DNA from: Burkholderiales bacterium | GTDB taxonomy: Bacteria; Pseudomonadota; Gammaproteobacteria; Burkholderiales; Burkholderiaceae_C | Direction: 5' to 3' | Length of the DNA stretch: 64,000 nucleotides | Assembly (NCBI GenBank): GCA_947474755.1 | Contig: CANJJE010000008.1 | Coordinates: 1 to 64,000 of the forward strand | In this document: piece by piece, positions 35,577 to 45,347 of the stretch | How the letters are laid out: every line of letters starts with the position of its first letter | Numbering within the stretch: position 1 is the first letter of the stretch | Translations under genes and position numbers: made by a program | Notes under the pieces: generated by a model | The model's database searches: none | Seen by the model: only the letters and a program-made list of their open reading frames with translations | What the model was told of the DNA's origin: nothing

Positions 35577-36313
35577 TCAGAAGCGTCGCGGGCGGTGTCC
35601 GCCAGTGCTGACGCCAGTTGAAATTTGACGAGGCCGATCGTCTCGCTGCGGGTGGTATCGGGACGCGCCAAGGTCAGCGTCATCGACGGAATGGTGGTGA
35701 TCTCGTAAGCCTGAGACCGGCCGGCGATGTTGCTGGAATCGACGCGGCCGAACCGCAGTCCTGCGATTTAGAACACCCGCGCATGCCGACCCGACATGCC
35801 GCGCGCTTCCGGAAGCTGCCTGTTTCGGAGCATGCGGCTGCAGCGCATGCTCGACGGAGATCAGGGACCGCATCAGGTACCCAATGTCGATGGCGTTCGC
35901 CAATACTGCATCTGCGGCGCTTCGATCGTGGAGCGGCTCAATCTGTACCCCACAGTACGCCGCGATCGGTTGCAGTAACAGGGGAGCCTCTGCGACCATT
36001 TGCCCGCGGCAGGCAGCCAGCAGCTGAACCTGTCGAGACCTTCAGCGTGCAGCGCCTTCAGCAGGCTGTCGCGCGGACGAGAGTGGCAAGGATTGTTCAA
36101 GAACGGGAATCCGTGCCTCGCGCAAGTGGCCCTGGCTGCGGACGTAAATCAAGCGCCAGACGCTGGTGTTGACTTCAGGTCGGTAGGCAAGCGCGGCGCG
36201 TTCGGTCGCTACTTGCATCTCGCCAGTTCTCTTTTCGAAGGTAATCAATCGGCCGCCGAATGGTTCGCCACGCCGCTCGCCCCGATCGAGCTTGTCGGCA
36301 ACGGGCGCGCGAA
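35577..36313 (-). pseudogene. decayed gene, family not recognised
   Basis: No intact gene fills these ~740 bp. On the minus strand, protein-like pieces continue from one frame to another: MQVATERAALAYRPEVNTSV and onward (36317-36042), then SLLKALHAEGLDRFSCWLPA, then MVAEAPLLLQPIAAYCGVQI, then IDIGYLMRSLISVEHALQPH, and last GLRFGRVDSSNIAGRSQAYE to about 35577. At least two frameshifts and stops would be needed to join them. The first piece overlaps the IclR gene stop (ATGA), so an operon with that regulator once existed. The 3' end runs into pbpG. Confidence 0.5.
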
Positions 36314-37171
36314 TCATGGGGAACGCCTACCGCAGGTTGCACGCGGTGTGATGCGTCTGGCGGCGTTCTGCGGCGCCATGAGCGTTTGCATAGGCGTACC
36401 CTGGTGTCCCAGGGCGATCGAGATCTGCTCGGCAGTTTCTCGCAATTGCTCCAGCAGGCGCTCCTCGAGGCGTTCCGCAGGTGCCGAGATGGACAGGCCG
36501 GCCACCAGGACGCCCTGGTCGTCGTGGATGCCGGCAGCCATGCAGCGCAATCCGATTTCCAGTTCTTCGTTGTCGTGTGCAGTGCCATGAGCCAGCACGT
36601 CCGACAGCTCGCGTTCCAGCGCCGACACCTCGGTGATGCTGTTGCGGGTGTGGCTGATCAGCCTGCTGCGGGTGGCGTATGAGCGCACGCGTTGTGGGTC
36701 GTACTGCGCGAGGAACAGCTTGCCCACGGTGGTCAGGTGCAAGGGTGCCCTCGCGCCCACTGCACGCACCACCTGCATGCTCGAGGGCTCGCTGTATGAG
36801 TGCTCAATGTTGATGATCTCGTCGGCCTGGCACATCGAGAGGTTGACCGGCTGCTGTGTCAGCTGATGCAGCTCGTGCATCGGCACCAGCGCGGCTTTCC
36901 GTACGTCCGATCGCGCATTGACCAGGTTGCCCAGCTCCAGCGGTCTCATGCCCAGCCGGTAGCTGCCCGCCTCCGGTCGATCCACCAGGCGACCCGAAAC
37001 CAGATCGTTCAGGATGCGGTGCGCGGTGGACGGGTGCAGCCCGGTCATCTCACTGATCATCTTCAGCGGCACCGGGCGCGGGTATTGGGCCAGCACATCC
37101 AGTACGGCCAAGCTGCGTGCCAGAACTTGCACGTCGGTTTTGTGGCGGGCGTGGCCTCCCATGCGACGCAT
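36314..37171 (-). CDS. IclR-family transcriptional regulator
   Basis: The 285-residue protein has an N-terminal winged helix (VLARSLAVLDVLAQYPRPVPLKMISEMTGLHPSTAHRILNDLVSGRLVDR) and an IclR effector-binding domain (LHLTTVGKLFLAQYDPQRVRSYA..., CMAAGIHDDQGVLVAGLSISAPAERL). ATG 37171 is used; ATG 37162 is nearly equivalent. IclR proteins sense small carbon compounds and act near their own gene. Its likely former target downstream is decayed, and its C-terminal ~25 residues look unlike the family, so the regulator may be an orphan. Confidence 0.88.
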   Translation of the reverse strand: MRRMGGHARHKTDVQVLARSLAVLDVLAQYPRPVPLKMISEMTGLHPSTAHRILNDLVSGRLVDRPEAGSYRLGMRPLELGNLVNARSDVRKAALVPMHELHQLTQQPVNLSMCQADEIINIEHSYSEPSSMQVVRAVGARAPLHLTTVGKLFLAQYDPQRVRSYATRSRLISHTRNSITEVSALERELSDVLAHGTAHDNEELEIGLRCMAAGIHDDQGVLVAGLSISAPAERLEERLLEQLRETAEQISIALGHQGTPMQTLMAPQNAARRITPRATCGRRSP

Positions 37172-37336
37172 TTCCCCCCCACCCAGCCGGACCAGCGTTT
37201 TGCACGACGAAACGGACTTGCTCGGCTGGGTTGTCTGACTGGCTGCTCTCCGCACCGGCTCGGCTTCGTTGCGATCCGACGGTTCCCTGCTTGAGCTGAG
37301 GCCAGCCCGACTGTTACCGTGATCGCCTCCTGACCC

Positions 37337-38524
37337 ATGCCCGATGAGTTGCGGGCTGAATCGATGACCAAGACAGAGTACGACTCACCACGCGGGTATC
37401 GGAGCCGGATTGAACTCGGCAGGTGCCGCGCGTTGCTTGCGCTGGCGTGCATCGGCATCCTGGCCTCATCTCCGTCCTGGGCTCAGCGCGAGGCTCAGCC
37501 GATCGCGTCTGCACCTGATGCCAGATCAAGGCGCGCCTCGAACACGGCCGCGCCGCGCATCAGCGAGCGCCTGACGTCGCGCGATCTCGGGCTCGTGATC
37601 AACACGAGCGACCCTTACTCGGTCGCTGTCGGCGAGTTCTATCGCATGGCCCGCCAGTTGACGGACTCCCAGGTGCTGCGGGTCGAATTGCCTCGCCGAG
37701 CCGAGTTGACGCCCGACGAATTCGAGGCTTTGCAGGCCCGCATCAAGGCGTTCTTCGGTCCCGACATCCAGGCACTGGCCCTGGCCTGGGTCGAGCCGTT
37801 CGCGGTGTCCTGCAATTCCATCACTGGCGCGCTGGCGCTTGGGTACGACTCTGACCTGTGCTGGAAATCCTGCGCGCCGTCGCGTCCGTCACGCTACTTC
37901 AATTCAGCCAGCGCTCGCCCGTACATCGATCTGCAGCTGCGGCCGTCGATGCTGCTGGCCGCAAAGGACGTGGCGATGGCTGAAGCGATGATCCGCCGCG
38001 GTGTGGCCTCCGATCACACGCTGGGCCTGCGTGGTGCGCCTGATGTCAATGCGCATTACCTGATCACCACCGACAGGGCGCGCAGCGCCCGGGCGCCACT
38101 GTTTCCGGCGCCCGGGCGTGTCAAGGGCTTTGGTGTCGACATCCACGTCGAAGAGGCCGAGGTGCTTGAAGGTGCCCAGCGGCTGTTGCTCTACGAGACG
38201 GGGAAAGTGAAGGTCGACAAGCTCGACACGCTCCAGTGGGTGCCTGGCGGTCTGGGTGATCACCTCACTTCGTATGGCGGTCGCCTCGATGGCAAACACG
38301 GGCAGATGAGCGCGCTGGAATGGATCGCCTCGGGCGCCACAGGCAGCTACGGCACGGTGTCGGAGCCGTGCTCGCACCCGCAGAAGTTTCCGCATCCGCA
38401 GATCGTGCTGCTGCACTATGTGCAGGGTGCCACCCTGATCGAGGCCTATTGGAAGAGCGTGGCCTGGCCGCAGCAGGGCTTGTTCATCGGCGAGCCGTTG
38501 GCAGCGCCTTTTCCGTTGCGCTGA
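37337..38524 (+). CDS. TIGR03790-family exported protein
   Basis: The 395-residue protein has a cleavable signal around residues 29-49 (CRALLALACIGILASSPSWAQ). It shows features I associate with the TIGR03790 family: NTSDPYSVAVGEFYRMARQL near the mature N-terminus, ALALAWVEPFAVSCNSITGALALGYD, then YETGKVKVDKLDTLQWVPGGLGDHLTSYGG with ASGATGSYGTVSEPCSHPQKFPHP near the end. Function is unknown; members are sporadic among bacteria. ATG 37337 is assumed, ATG 37364 being an alternative. It is divergent from the IclR gene and convergent with hpnE. Confidence 0.82.
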   Translation: MPDELRAESMTKTEYDSPRGYRSRIELGRCRALLALACIGILASSPSWAQREAQPIASAPDARSRRASNTAAPRISERLTSRDLGLVINTSDPYSVAVGEFYRMARQLTDSQVLRVELPRRAELTPDEFEALQARIKAFFGPDIQALALAWVEPFAVSCNSITGALALGYDSDLCWKSCAPSRPSRYFNSASARPYIDLQLRPSMLLAAKDVAMAEAMIRRGVASDHTLGLRGAPDVNAHYLITTDRARSARAPLFPAPGRVKGFGVDIHVEEAEVLEGAQRLLLYETGKVKVDKLDTLQWVPGGLGDHLTSYGGRLDGKHGQMSALEWIASGATGSYGTVSEPCSHPQKFPHPQIVLLHYVQGATLIEAYWKSVAWPQQGLFIGEPLAAPFPLR

Positions 38525-38566
38525 ATCCTCTGCGCCGGACTCGACGCGCAGATTCTTGTGGAGGCT

Positions 38567-39859
38567 TCAGCCGTTGCGCCAGACCCGCGCCGCATGCAGG
38601 CCCGATCGCACGGCGCCTTCCAGCGTGGCGGGGTAGGGGCCTTCGATGTAATCGCCCGCAGCCATCAGCCCGGCGGTGATGCGCGGTGGTGGCCTTTGCA
38701 GCCGCGGCTTGCAACGGAAGGTGGCACGCTTTTCGTTGAACACGCGCAGCGTCTGCAGTGGCGCACGCAGATGTCCGGCCAGCTGGGCATTGGCCTGCGT
38801 CAACACGGCCTGAGCGGTGGCGTCGGGGCCAGCCTCGATCCAGGGCTCGGCAGCGCTGATGACGAAGCTCAGTAGACCATCGCGACCACTCAGCCAGCCG
38901 TGGTCGAAGACGAACTGTGCGGGGCCTTGCGTGCCATCGGCACGCAGTACCGTCATGGCCTGCGGTAGCCGCGTGCCGGCCGACATCGCATAAACAGTGA
39001 CGATGGGTTCGTACCACAGTGCCGCCGCGCAACGGCTCCACAGCGGTGCCTGTGCGCGCACGAGCCGGCCAGCTTCACTCGCGGTGCACGCCAGCACCAC
39101 GCCATCGAAGGGCTCGCCATCGACTCGCCACAGACCACCGTCGGCATCGACGCTCATGATGCGCCGAGAGGTGAGTACCTGAGTGCCGCGCTGCATCAGC
39201 CATTGCCGAGCGGGTTCGGGCAGCAGGTCACCCAGGGGCTGGCGCGGCAACAGCAGATCGGCGGAACCGGGCCCCGAGAACATCGCGTCGTGCAACACGC
39301 GCAGAAAAACCCGTGCGCTGGCCTGCGGGGCCGGCGTGTTCAGCGCCGAGACGCACAGCGGTTCGATCAGATCGCGCTGCACCGCTTGCGGCAGATCAGA
39401 GCACAGGCTGCTGACCGTCAGGTCGGAGCGGCAGGTGAAGCCGATGCTGGCCCAGTAGACCGCTTTCAGCAGCAGTGAGGCGCGTTCACGAAGTGTCCAG
39501 CCGCGGTGGGCCAAAACGCCGCGGGCGAATGCAAGGAGCGGCGGGCCGCTGGGCAGCCGCAGGCCCATGCCCTGGGCATCGACAAGGGTCAGCGAGGTGC
39601 GCATCAGCGCTGAAGTACTGTCGACACCGAGTTGTCGCATCAGACGCAAAGTATCGGCGTAGGCTCCGATCAGGATGTGCTGGCCGTTGTCGAGCGCCGG
39701 CTCCACGCGACTGACACTGCGCGCGCGCCCGCCGAGCGTGGGCGCCATCTCGAACAGCGTCACCTGATCGCCGAGCGTGGTGGCCTCCACTGCGGCCGCC
39801 AGGCCGGCCCAGCCCCCGCCGATCACCGCCAGCCGGCGACCTTCCGATGCGCGCTCCAA
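38567..39859 (-). CDS. hpnE: hydroxysqualene dehydroxylase
   Basis: The 430-residue flavoprotein begins RRLAVIGGGWAGLAAAVEATTLGDQVTLFE, a dinucleotide-binding GxGxxG motif, then LGGRARSV, as in amine-oxidase/phytoene-desaturase-type enzymes. HpnE reduces hydroxysqualene to squalene in bacteria that make it by the HpnCDE route. It starts at TTG 39859, directly abutting the hpnD stop, and ends the hpnCDE operon. The C-terminal GLMAAGDYIEGPYPATLEGAVRSG is the usual FAD-contact motif. Confidence 0.93.
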   Translation of the reverse strand: MERASEGRRLAVIGGGWAGLAAAVEATTLGDQVTLFEMAPTLGGRARSVSRVEPALDNGQHILIGAYADTLRLMRQLGVDSTSALMRTSLTLVDAQGMGLRLPSGPPLLAFARGVLAHRGWTLRERASLLLKAVYWASIGFTCRSDLTVSSLCSDLPQAVQRDLIEPLCVSALNTPAPQASARVFLRVLHDAMFSGPGSADLLLPRQPLGDLLPEPARQWLMQRGTQVLTSRRIMSVDADGGLWRVDGEPFDGVVLACTASEAGRLVRAQAPLWSRCAAALWYEPIVTVYAMSAGTRLPQAMTVLRADGTQGPAQFVFDHGWLSGRDGLLSFVISAAEPWIEAGPDATAQAVLTQANAQLAGHLRAPLQTLRVFNEKRATFRCKPRLQRPPPRITAGLMAAGDYIEGPYPATLEGAVRSGLHAARVWRNG

Positions 39860-40711
39860 TCAGCGGCCCTGCCAATGGGTGCGCAGCGCGATCCACAGCT
39901 TGCGCACGGGTGTCAGCGAGGTGCGCTGGTGCAGCACCTGGAAGCCGTCGGCCTCGATTTCGCGCAGCAGGCTGCGATAGATGTTGGCCATCATCAGCCC
40001 CGGTTTCTGTGGCTGGCGGTCGACCTCGGGCAGCAGCGCCATCGCCTCGTCGTAGGTTCGGTGCGCACGCTCGGCCTGGAAGCCCATCAGCGCGATGAAG
40101 CGGTCGCTGTAGCCATAGGGCGGGGTGCGCAGCAGCAACTCGCTGGCCTTCACGTCGAAGCGCTGGAGCTCCGATACCGGAAGGTAGATGCGGCCGCGCC
40201 GCGCATCGTCGCCGACGTCGCGGATGATGTTGGTCAGCTGCATCGCAAGGCCGAGCTTGTGGGCGTAATGGATCGTGGCTTCGCTGCTGCGCCCGAAGAT
40301 GCTCGAGGCCACTTCGCCGACGATGCCGGCCACCAGATGGCAGTAGTGGGCGAGACCCGGGAAGTCGAGGAAGCGCGTCTGTTCGAGGTCGATCTGGCAG
40401 CCGTCGATGACGGCATGCAGATGCCTGGCCTCGATCGAGAAAGGCTCGGTGTGCGGCATCAAGGCCTTCATCACCGGATGGCTGGGTCGGCCCGCAAAAG
40501 CATTGGCCACCTCGCCGCGCCACCAGGCCAGCTTGGTCGCGGCAACGCCCGCATCGCTGGTCTCGTCGACCACGTCGTCGACCTCGCGGCAGAAGGTGTA
40601 GAACGCCGTGATCGCGGCTCGGCGCGGCGGTGGCAGGAAAAGGAAGGCGTAGTAGAAGCTGGAGCCGCTCTTGGCAGCCTTGTCTTGCACGTACTGTTGT
40701 TCTGGCGTCAT
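39860..40711 (-). CDS. hpnD: presqualene diphosphate synthase
   Basis: The 283-residue trans-isoprenyl diphosphate synthase joins two farnesyl diphosphates to presqualene diphosphate. It has both Asp-rich motifs of the squalene/phytoene synthase family: CREVDDVVDE and NIIRDVGDDARRGRIYLP. ATG 40711 overlaps the hpnC stop (ATGA) and starts MTPEQQYVQDKAAKSGSSFYYAFLFLP. It lies between hpnC and hpnE, the order expected of the hopanoid squalene module. Confidence 0.94.
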   Translation of the reverse strand: MTPEQQYVQDKAAKSGSSFYYAFLFLPPPRRAAITAFYTFCREVDDVVDETSDAGVAATKLAWWRGEVANAFAGRPSHPVMKALMPHTEPFSIEARHLHAVIDGCQIDLEQTRFLDFPGLAHYCHLVAGIVGEVASSIFGRSSEATIHYAHKLGLAMQLTNIIRDVGDDARRGRIYLPVSELQRFDVKASELLLRTPPYGYSDRFIALMGFQAERAHRTYDEAMALLPEVDRQPQKPGLMMANIYRSLLREIEADGFQVLHQRTSLTPVRKLWIALRTHWQGR

Positions 40712-41562
40712 GCGGCTTTTCGGGTCAAGGTCGTCGAGGGGGCGCGCATTCGGATCGCGCGCCACAGCAGCAGCGGGGCGTCAGTCTTGCCGATGCGTGG
40801 GCGCTGCAGCAGCGTGGCGTGGTCCAGCTGTTTGATCTTGTCGGCAATGCGCAGCCCACCTTGCACCACCAGACGCAACTCCCAGCCGGCGCGTCCCGTC
40901 ACTCGGTGCACCAGCGGCGCGCCTTGCAGCATCAGCGCGCGCGCCCAAGCTGTCATCTCTGCAATCAGGCCGCGCGACGCCGGGCTGTCCTGCCGGGCCA
41001 GCAACGATTCCACCGACAAGCCATGCGACGCGATGTCGGCCAGTGGCAGGTAGAGGCGGTCTCGAGCAGTGTCAATGCCGACGTCCTGCCAGAAATTGAT
41101 GAGCTGCAAGGCCGTGCAGATCGCATCCGACTGTCCAAGCGACTCGGCATCGCTGACACCGTAGAGGTGAAGCAGCAGGCGGCCGACCGGGTTGGCCGAG
41201 CGGCTGCAGTAGTCCAACACCTCGGCGCGGTCGCTGTAGCGCGTCTTGACGATGTCCTGTTCAAAGGCGCGAAGCAAATCGTCGAGCAGATTGACGGGAA
41301 GATGATGACGCGCCATGGCCACGGCCAGCGGGCCGAATACCGTCTGCCAGCGAGGGGATGGGATGCCGCCGGCAGCGACGGCCGTCAGGTCCGCGCGAAA
41401 GGCAGCCAAGTCTGCCAGGCGCTGTGCTGGTGGCGCATCTCCCTCGTCGGCGATGTCGTCGGCCGTTCTCGCAAACCAGTAGATGGCCGCGACCGTCCCC
41501 CGCAATGAGGCGGGACACAGCCAGGATGCCACGGGGAAATTTTCGTAGTGCTCAACGCTCAC
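40708..41562 (-). CDS. hpnC: hydroxysqualene synthase
   Basis: The 284-residue squalene/phytoene synthase-like enzyme converts presqualene diphosphate to hydroxysqualene. Asp-rich motifs are FARTADDIADEGDAPP and NFWQDVGIDTARDRLYLP. The start is GTG 41562 (MSVEHYENFPVASWLCP), which gives family length; the frame runs on upstream into the tRNA-Leu region without coding character. It heads hpnCDE. No squalene-hopene cyclase gene lies in the window. Confidence 0.92.
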   Translation of the reverse strand: MSVEHYENFPVASWLCPASLRGTVAAIYWFARTADDIADEGDAPPAQRLADLAAFRADLTAVAAGGIPSPRWQTVFGPLAVAMARHHLPVNLLDDLLRAFEQDIVKTRYSDRAEVLDYCSRSANPVGRLLLHLYGVSDAESLGQSDAICTALQLINFWQDVGIDTARDRLYLPLADIASHGLSVESLLARQDSPASRGLIAEMTAWARALMLQGAPLVHRVTGRAGWELRLVVQGGLRIADKIKQLDHATLLQRPRIGKTDAPLLLWRAIRMRAPSTTLTRKAA

Positions 41563-41677
41563 GGCGCTTATTGTCCACGGAGCGGTGGCGGTCACGGTTA
41601 AACTCGCGGGCTTTCCGCGGTGCGCGGAAAATCGAGTCTGATGGAAGCGCGTGCTCCTGTCGTTCTGGATAGGCCCT

Positions 41678-41764
41678 GCGCGGGTGGCGAAATTGGTAGA
41701 CGCACCAGGTTTAGGTCCTGACGCCAGCGATGGTGTGCGGGTTCGAGTCCCGCCCCGCGCACCA
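41678..41764 (+). tRNA. tRNA-Leu(UAG)
   Basis: The acceptor GCGCGGG pairs with CCCGCGC, followed by A and an encoded CCA. The anticodon loop TTTAGGT gives anticodon TAG, reading CUN leucine codons. The D arm (GGCGAAATTGGTAGAC), long variable arm and T arm (GGGTTCGAGTCCC) are those of a class II tRNA. The gene is divergent from hpnC and upstream of tig. Confidence 0.97.
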
Positions 41765-41800
41765 GCCACAACACAACGTTCATAGAAAGTTTTTCAGATC

Positions 41801-43108
41801 ATGACAGTGACCGTCGAAACCCTCGAAAAGCTGGAGCGGCGCATCACGCTGACCGTGTCCGCCGAAACGATCAACAGCGAGATCAACACCCGCCTCAAAG
41901 AGATGTCACGCACCGCCAAGGTAGACGGTTTTCGCCCGGGCAAGGTGCCTCTGAGCGTGTTGTCCAAGCGCTACGGCAGGTCGGTCGAGAACGAAGTGAT
42001 CCACGACAGGCTCGGCAAGGAATTCGCCAGGGCCGTCTCCGAGGCCAACCTGCGCGTGGCTGGTGCACCGCGTTTGGCCGAGAAAAACACCGGCGACAGC
42101 CAACAACTGACCTTCGAGGCGCTGTTCGAGGTGTTCCCGGACGTGAAGATCGGCAGCCTCGAGGCAGCTGAAGTCGAGCGCTTTGCCGCCGAAGTGGACG
42201 AGGCCGCCATCGATCGCACGATTGGCATCCTGCGCAAGCAGCGCCGCACCTTCGTTGCTCGCCCAGCCGACGAAGGCGCCGTCGAGACTGATCGCGTGAC
42301 CATCGACTTCGAAGGCAAGCTTGACGGTGTGCCCTTTGAGTTCGGTACTGCGACTGACTTCCAGTTCGTGATCGGCGAAGGTCAGATGCTGGACACCTTT
42401 GATCAGGCTGTTCGCGGCATGAAGGTTGGCGAATCGAAGACCTTCCCGCTGACCTTCCCGAAGAGCTACCAGACGCAGGAGCTCGCCGGCAAGGAGGCGG
42501 ATTTCCTGGTCACGATCAAGGCTATCGAGGCGTCCCACTTGCCCGAGCTGACCGATGAATTCGCTCGCTCGCTGGGGATCGCTGACGGGTCGATGGACAG
42601 CCTGCGCAAGGATGTGCGCAGCAACCTCGAGCGTGAGGTCAAGGCCCGCTTACAGGTGCGCAACAAGGCGTCGGTGATGGATGCATTGATCAAGCACAGC
42701 GAGCTTGAGGTGCCCAATGTGCTGGTCGATGACGAACTCAATCGCCTGGTCGAGAACGCGCTGGCCGACATGAAGCAACGCGGCAACAGCTCGATCACCA
42801 AGGAACAGATTCCTCCGAAGGTCTTCCTGCCGCAAGCCGAGCGCCGGGTGCGCCTCGGGCTGGTAGTCGGCGAACTGGTCCGCTTGAACAACTTGCAGCC
42901 GCAGCCCGAGCAGTTGCAAGCGCACATCAAGGAGTTGGCCCAGAGCTACGAGAAACCGGCTGAAGTCTTCAGCTGGTACCTGGGCGATCGACAGCGGATG
43001 GCCGATGTTGAAGCGATGGTCGTCGAAGGCAACGTCACCGACTTCGTGCTCGCGCGCGCCAAGGTGATCGACAAGCCCCTGACCTTCGATGAGTTGATGG
43101 CCAGCTGA
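41801..43108 (+). CDS. tig: trigger factor, ribosome-bound peptidyl-prolyl isomerase chaperone
   Basis: The 435-residue protein has the ribosome-binding N-terminus with FRPGKVPLSVLSKRYGRS (the GFRPGK ribosome-docking loop). A central FKBP-type isomerase domain follows (about 160-250, DRVTIDFEGKLDGVPFEFG and VIGEGQMLDTFDQAVRGMKVGESKTFPLTFP), then a long helical C-terminal substrate-binding domain. It folds nascent chains at the exit tunnel. It opens the tig-clpP-clpX-lon proteostasis cluster, 37 bp after tRNA-Leu. Confidence 0.97.
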   Translation: MTVTVETLEKLERRITLTVSAETINSEINTRLKEMSRTAKVDGFRPGKVPLSVLSKRYGRSVENEVIHDRLGKEFARAVSEANLRVAGAPRLAEKNTGDSQQLTFEALFEVFPDVKIGSLEAAEVERFAAEVDEAAIDRTIGILRKQRRTFVARPADEGAVETDRVTIDFEGKLDGVPFEFGTATDFQFVIGEGQMLDTFDQAVRGMKVGESKTFPLTFPKSYQTQELAGKEADFLVTIKAIEASHLPELTDEFARSLGIADGSMDSLRKDVRSNLEREVKARLQVRNKASVMDALIKHSELEVPNVLVDDELNRLVENALADMKQRGNSSITKEQIPPKVFLPQAERRVRLGLVVGELVRLNNLQPQPEQLQAHIKELAQSYEKPAEVFSWYLGDRQRMADVEAMVVEGNVTDFVLARAKVIDKPLTFDELMAS

Positions 43109-43259
43109 GTTTGAGCAGGCGCATGGAGGGGGCGCCTCGCTGCAAGCCATGTCCCCTTGTTCATTCCCGGGTGTCCTGGCGATCCGGCCGGTGACGACAT
43201 AATTCAACGCCGTGGACCCTCGTGGGCCTACATCAGACGTACACAACAAGGACAAACGC

Positions 43260-43868
43260 ATGAGCGCACTTGACACGCAAGGCCTGGGCATGGTCCCGAT
43301 GGTCATCGAGCAATCTGGCCGCGGAGAACGCGCCTACGACATCTATTCGCGGCTTCTGCGTGAGCGGGTGATCTTCCTGGTAGGTCCGGTCAACGACCAG
43401 TCCGCCAACGTTGTGGTCGCCCAACTGCTCTTTCTGGAAAGCGAAAACCCGGACAAGGACATCTCGCTCTACATCAACTCGCCGGGTGGCTCGGTCAGTT
43501 CCGGCTTGTCGGTCTTCGACACCATGAACTTCATCAAGCCCGATGTGTCCACCTTGTGCATGGGCATCGCTGCCAGCATGGGCGCCTTCCTGCTGGCAGC
43601 CGGTGCCAAGGGCAAGCGTTTCGCTCTGCCCAACTCGCGGGTGATGATTCATCAGCCCTCAGGCGGAGCCCAGGGTCAGGCCACCGACATCGAGATTCAG
43701 GCGCGAGAGATCCTGAAGCTGCGTGAAAGCCTGAATAACATCCTCGCCGAACGCACCGGACAGCCCATCGAGAAAATCCGTGCTGACTCGGAACGTGATT
43801 ACTTTCTGTCGTCCGGCGAGGCCAAGGAATACGGCCTGATCGACGAGGTGATTTCCAAGCGCCCCTGA
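43260..43868 (+). CDS. clpP: ATP-dependent Clp protease proteolytic subunit
   Basis: The 202-residue serine protease has its catalytic triad at Ser106 (GIAASMGAF), His131 (VMIHQPSGG) and Asp180 (SERDYFL). The spacing between Ser and Asp equals that of E. coli ClpP. It forms the double-heptamer chamber served by ClpX, encoded 115 bp downstream. ATG 43260 follows an AAGGAC site. A strong terminator between clpP and clpX means that clpX expression may depend partly on read-through or its own promoter. Confidence 0.98.
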   Translation: MSALDTQGLGMVPMVIEQSGRGERAYDIYSRLLRERVIFLVGPVNDQSANVVVAQLLFLESENPDKDISLYINSPGGSVSSGLSVFDTMNFIKPDVSTLCMGIAASMGAFLLAAGAKGKRFALPNSRVMIHQPSGGAQGQATDIEIQAREILKLRESLNNILAERTGQPIEKIRADSERDYFLSSGEAKEYGLIDEVISKRP

Positions 43869-43897
43869 TCGGCACAAGCCGCCTGATCAAAACGGCC

Positions 43898-43935
43898 AAC
43901 GGGACCTTTCTTCACCGCAAGGTCCCGTTTTCTTT
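43898..43935 (+). terminator. intrinsic terminator between clpP and clpX
   Basis: A perfect 11-bp stem, AACGGGACCTT/AAGGTCCCGTT (43898-43908 with 43919-43929), with a 10-nt loop is followed by a T-rich tract (TTTTCTTTTG). It lies 30 bp after the clpP stop. Confidence 0.88.
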
Positions 43936-43982
43936 TGTTCTATTATCTAAACAGCACTTTCGCAATCCGGTAGCACCTTTTC

Positions 43983-45251
<1,269 letters not shown>

Positions 45252-45347
45252 ATTGAATCCGGTCTGCAGTGCGGGATGACCCTTCCCGCGCGACTCCTTG
45301 CAATCGAAAGCTCAAGCCTTAGATGGGTTTGAGAAAGAGAGGTTTTC

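Noticed and set aside
35618-36172. Plus-strand frame of 184 codons in the decayed region
   Set aside because: Arg/Ala-rich, no ribosome binding site or domain; the minus strand holds the protein-like fragments.
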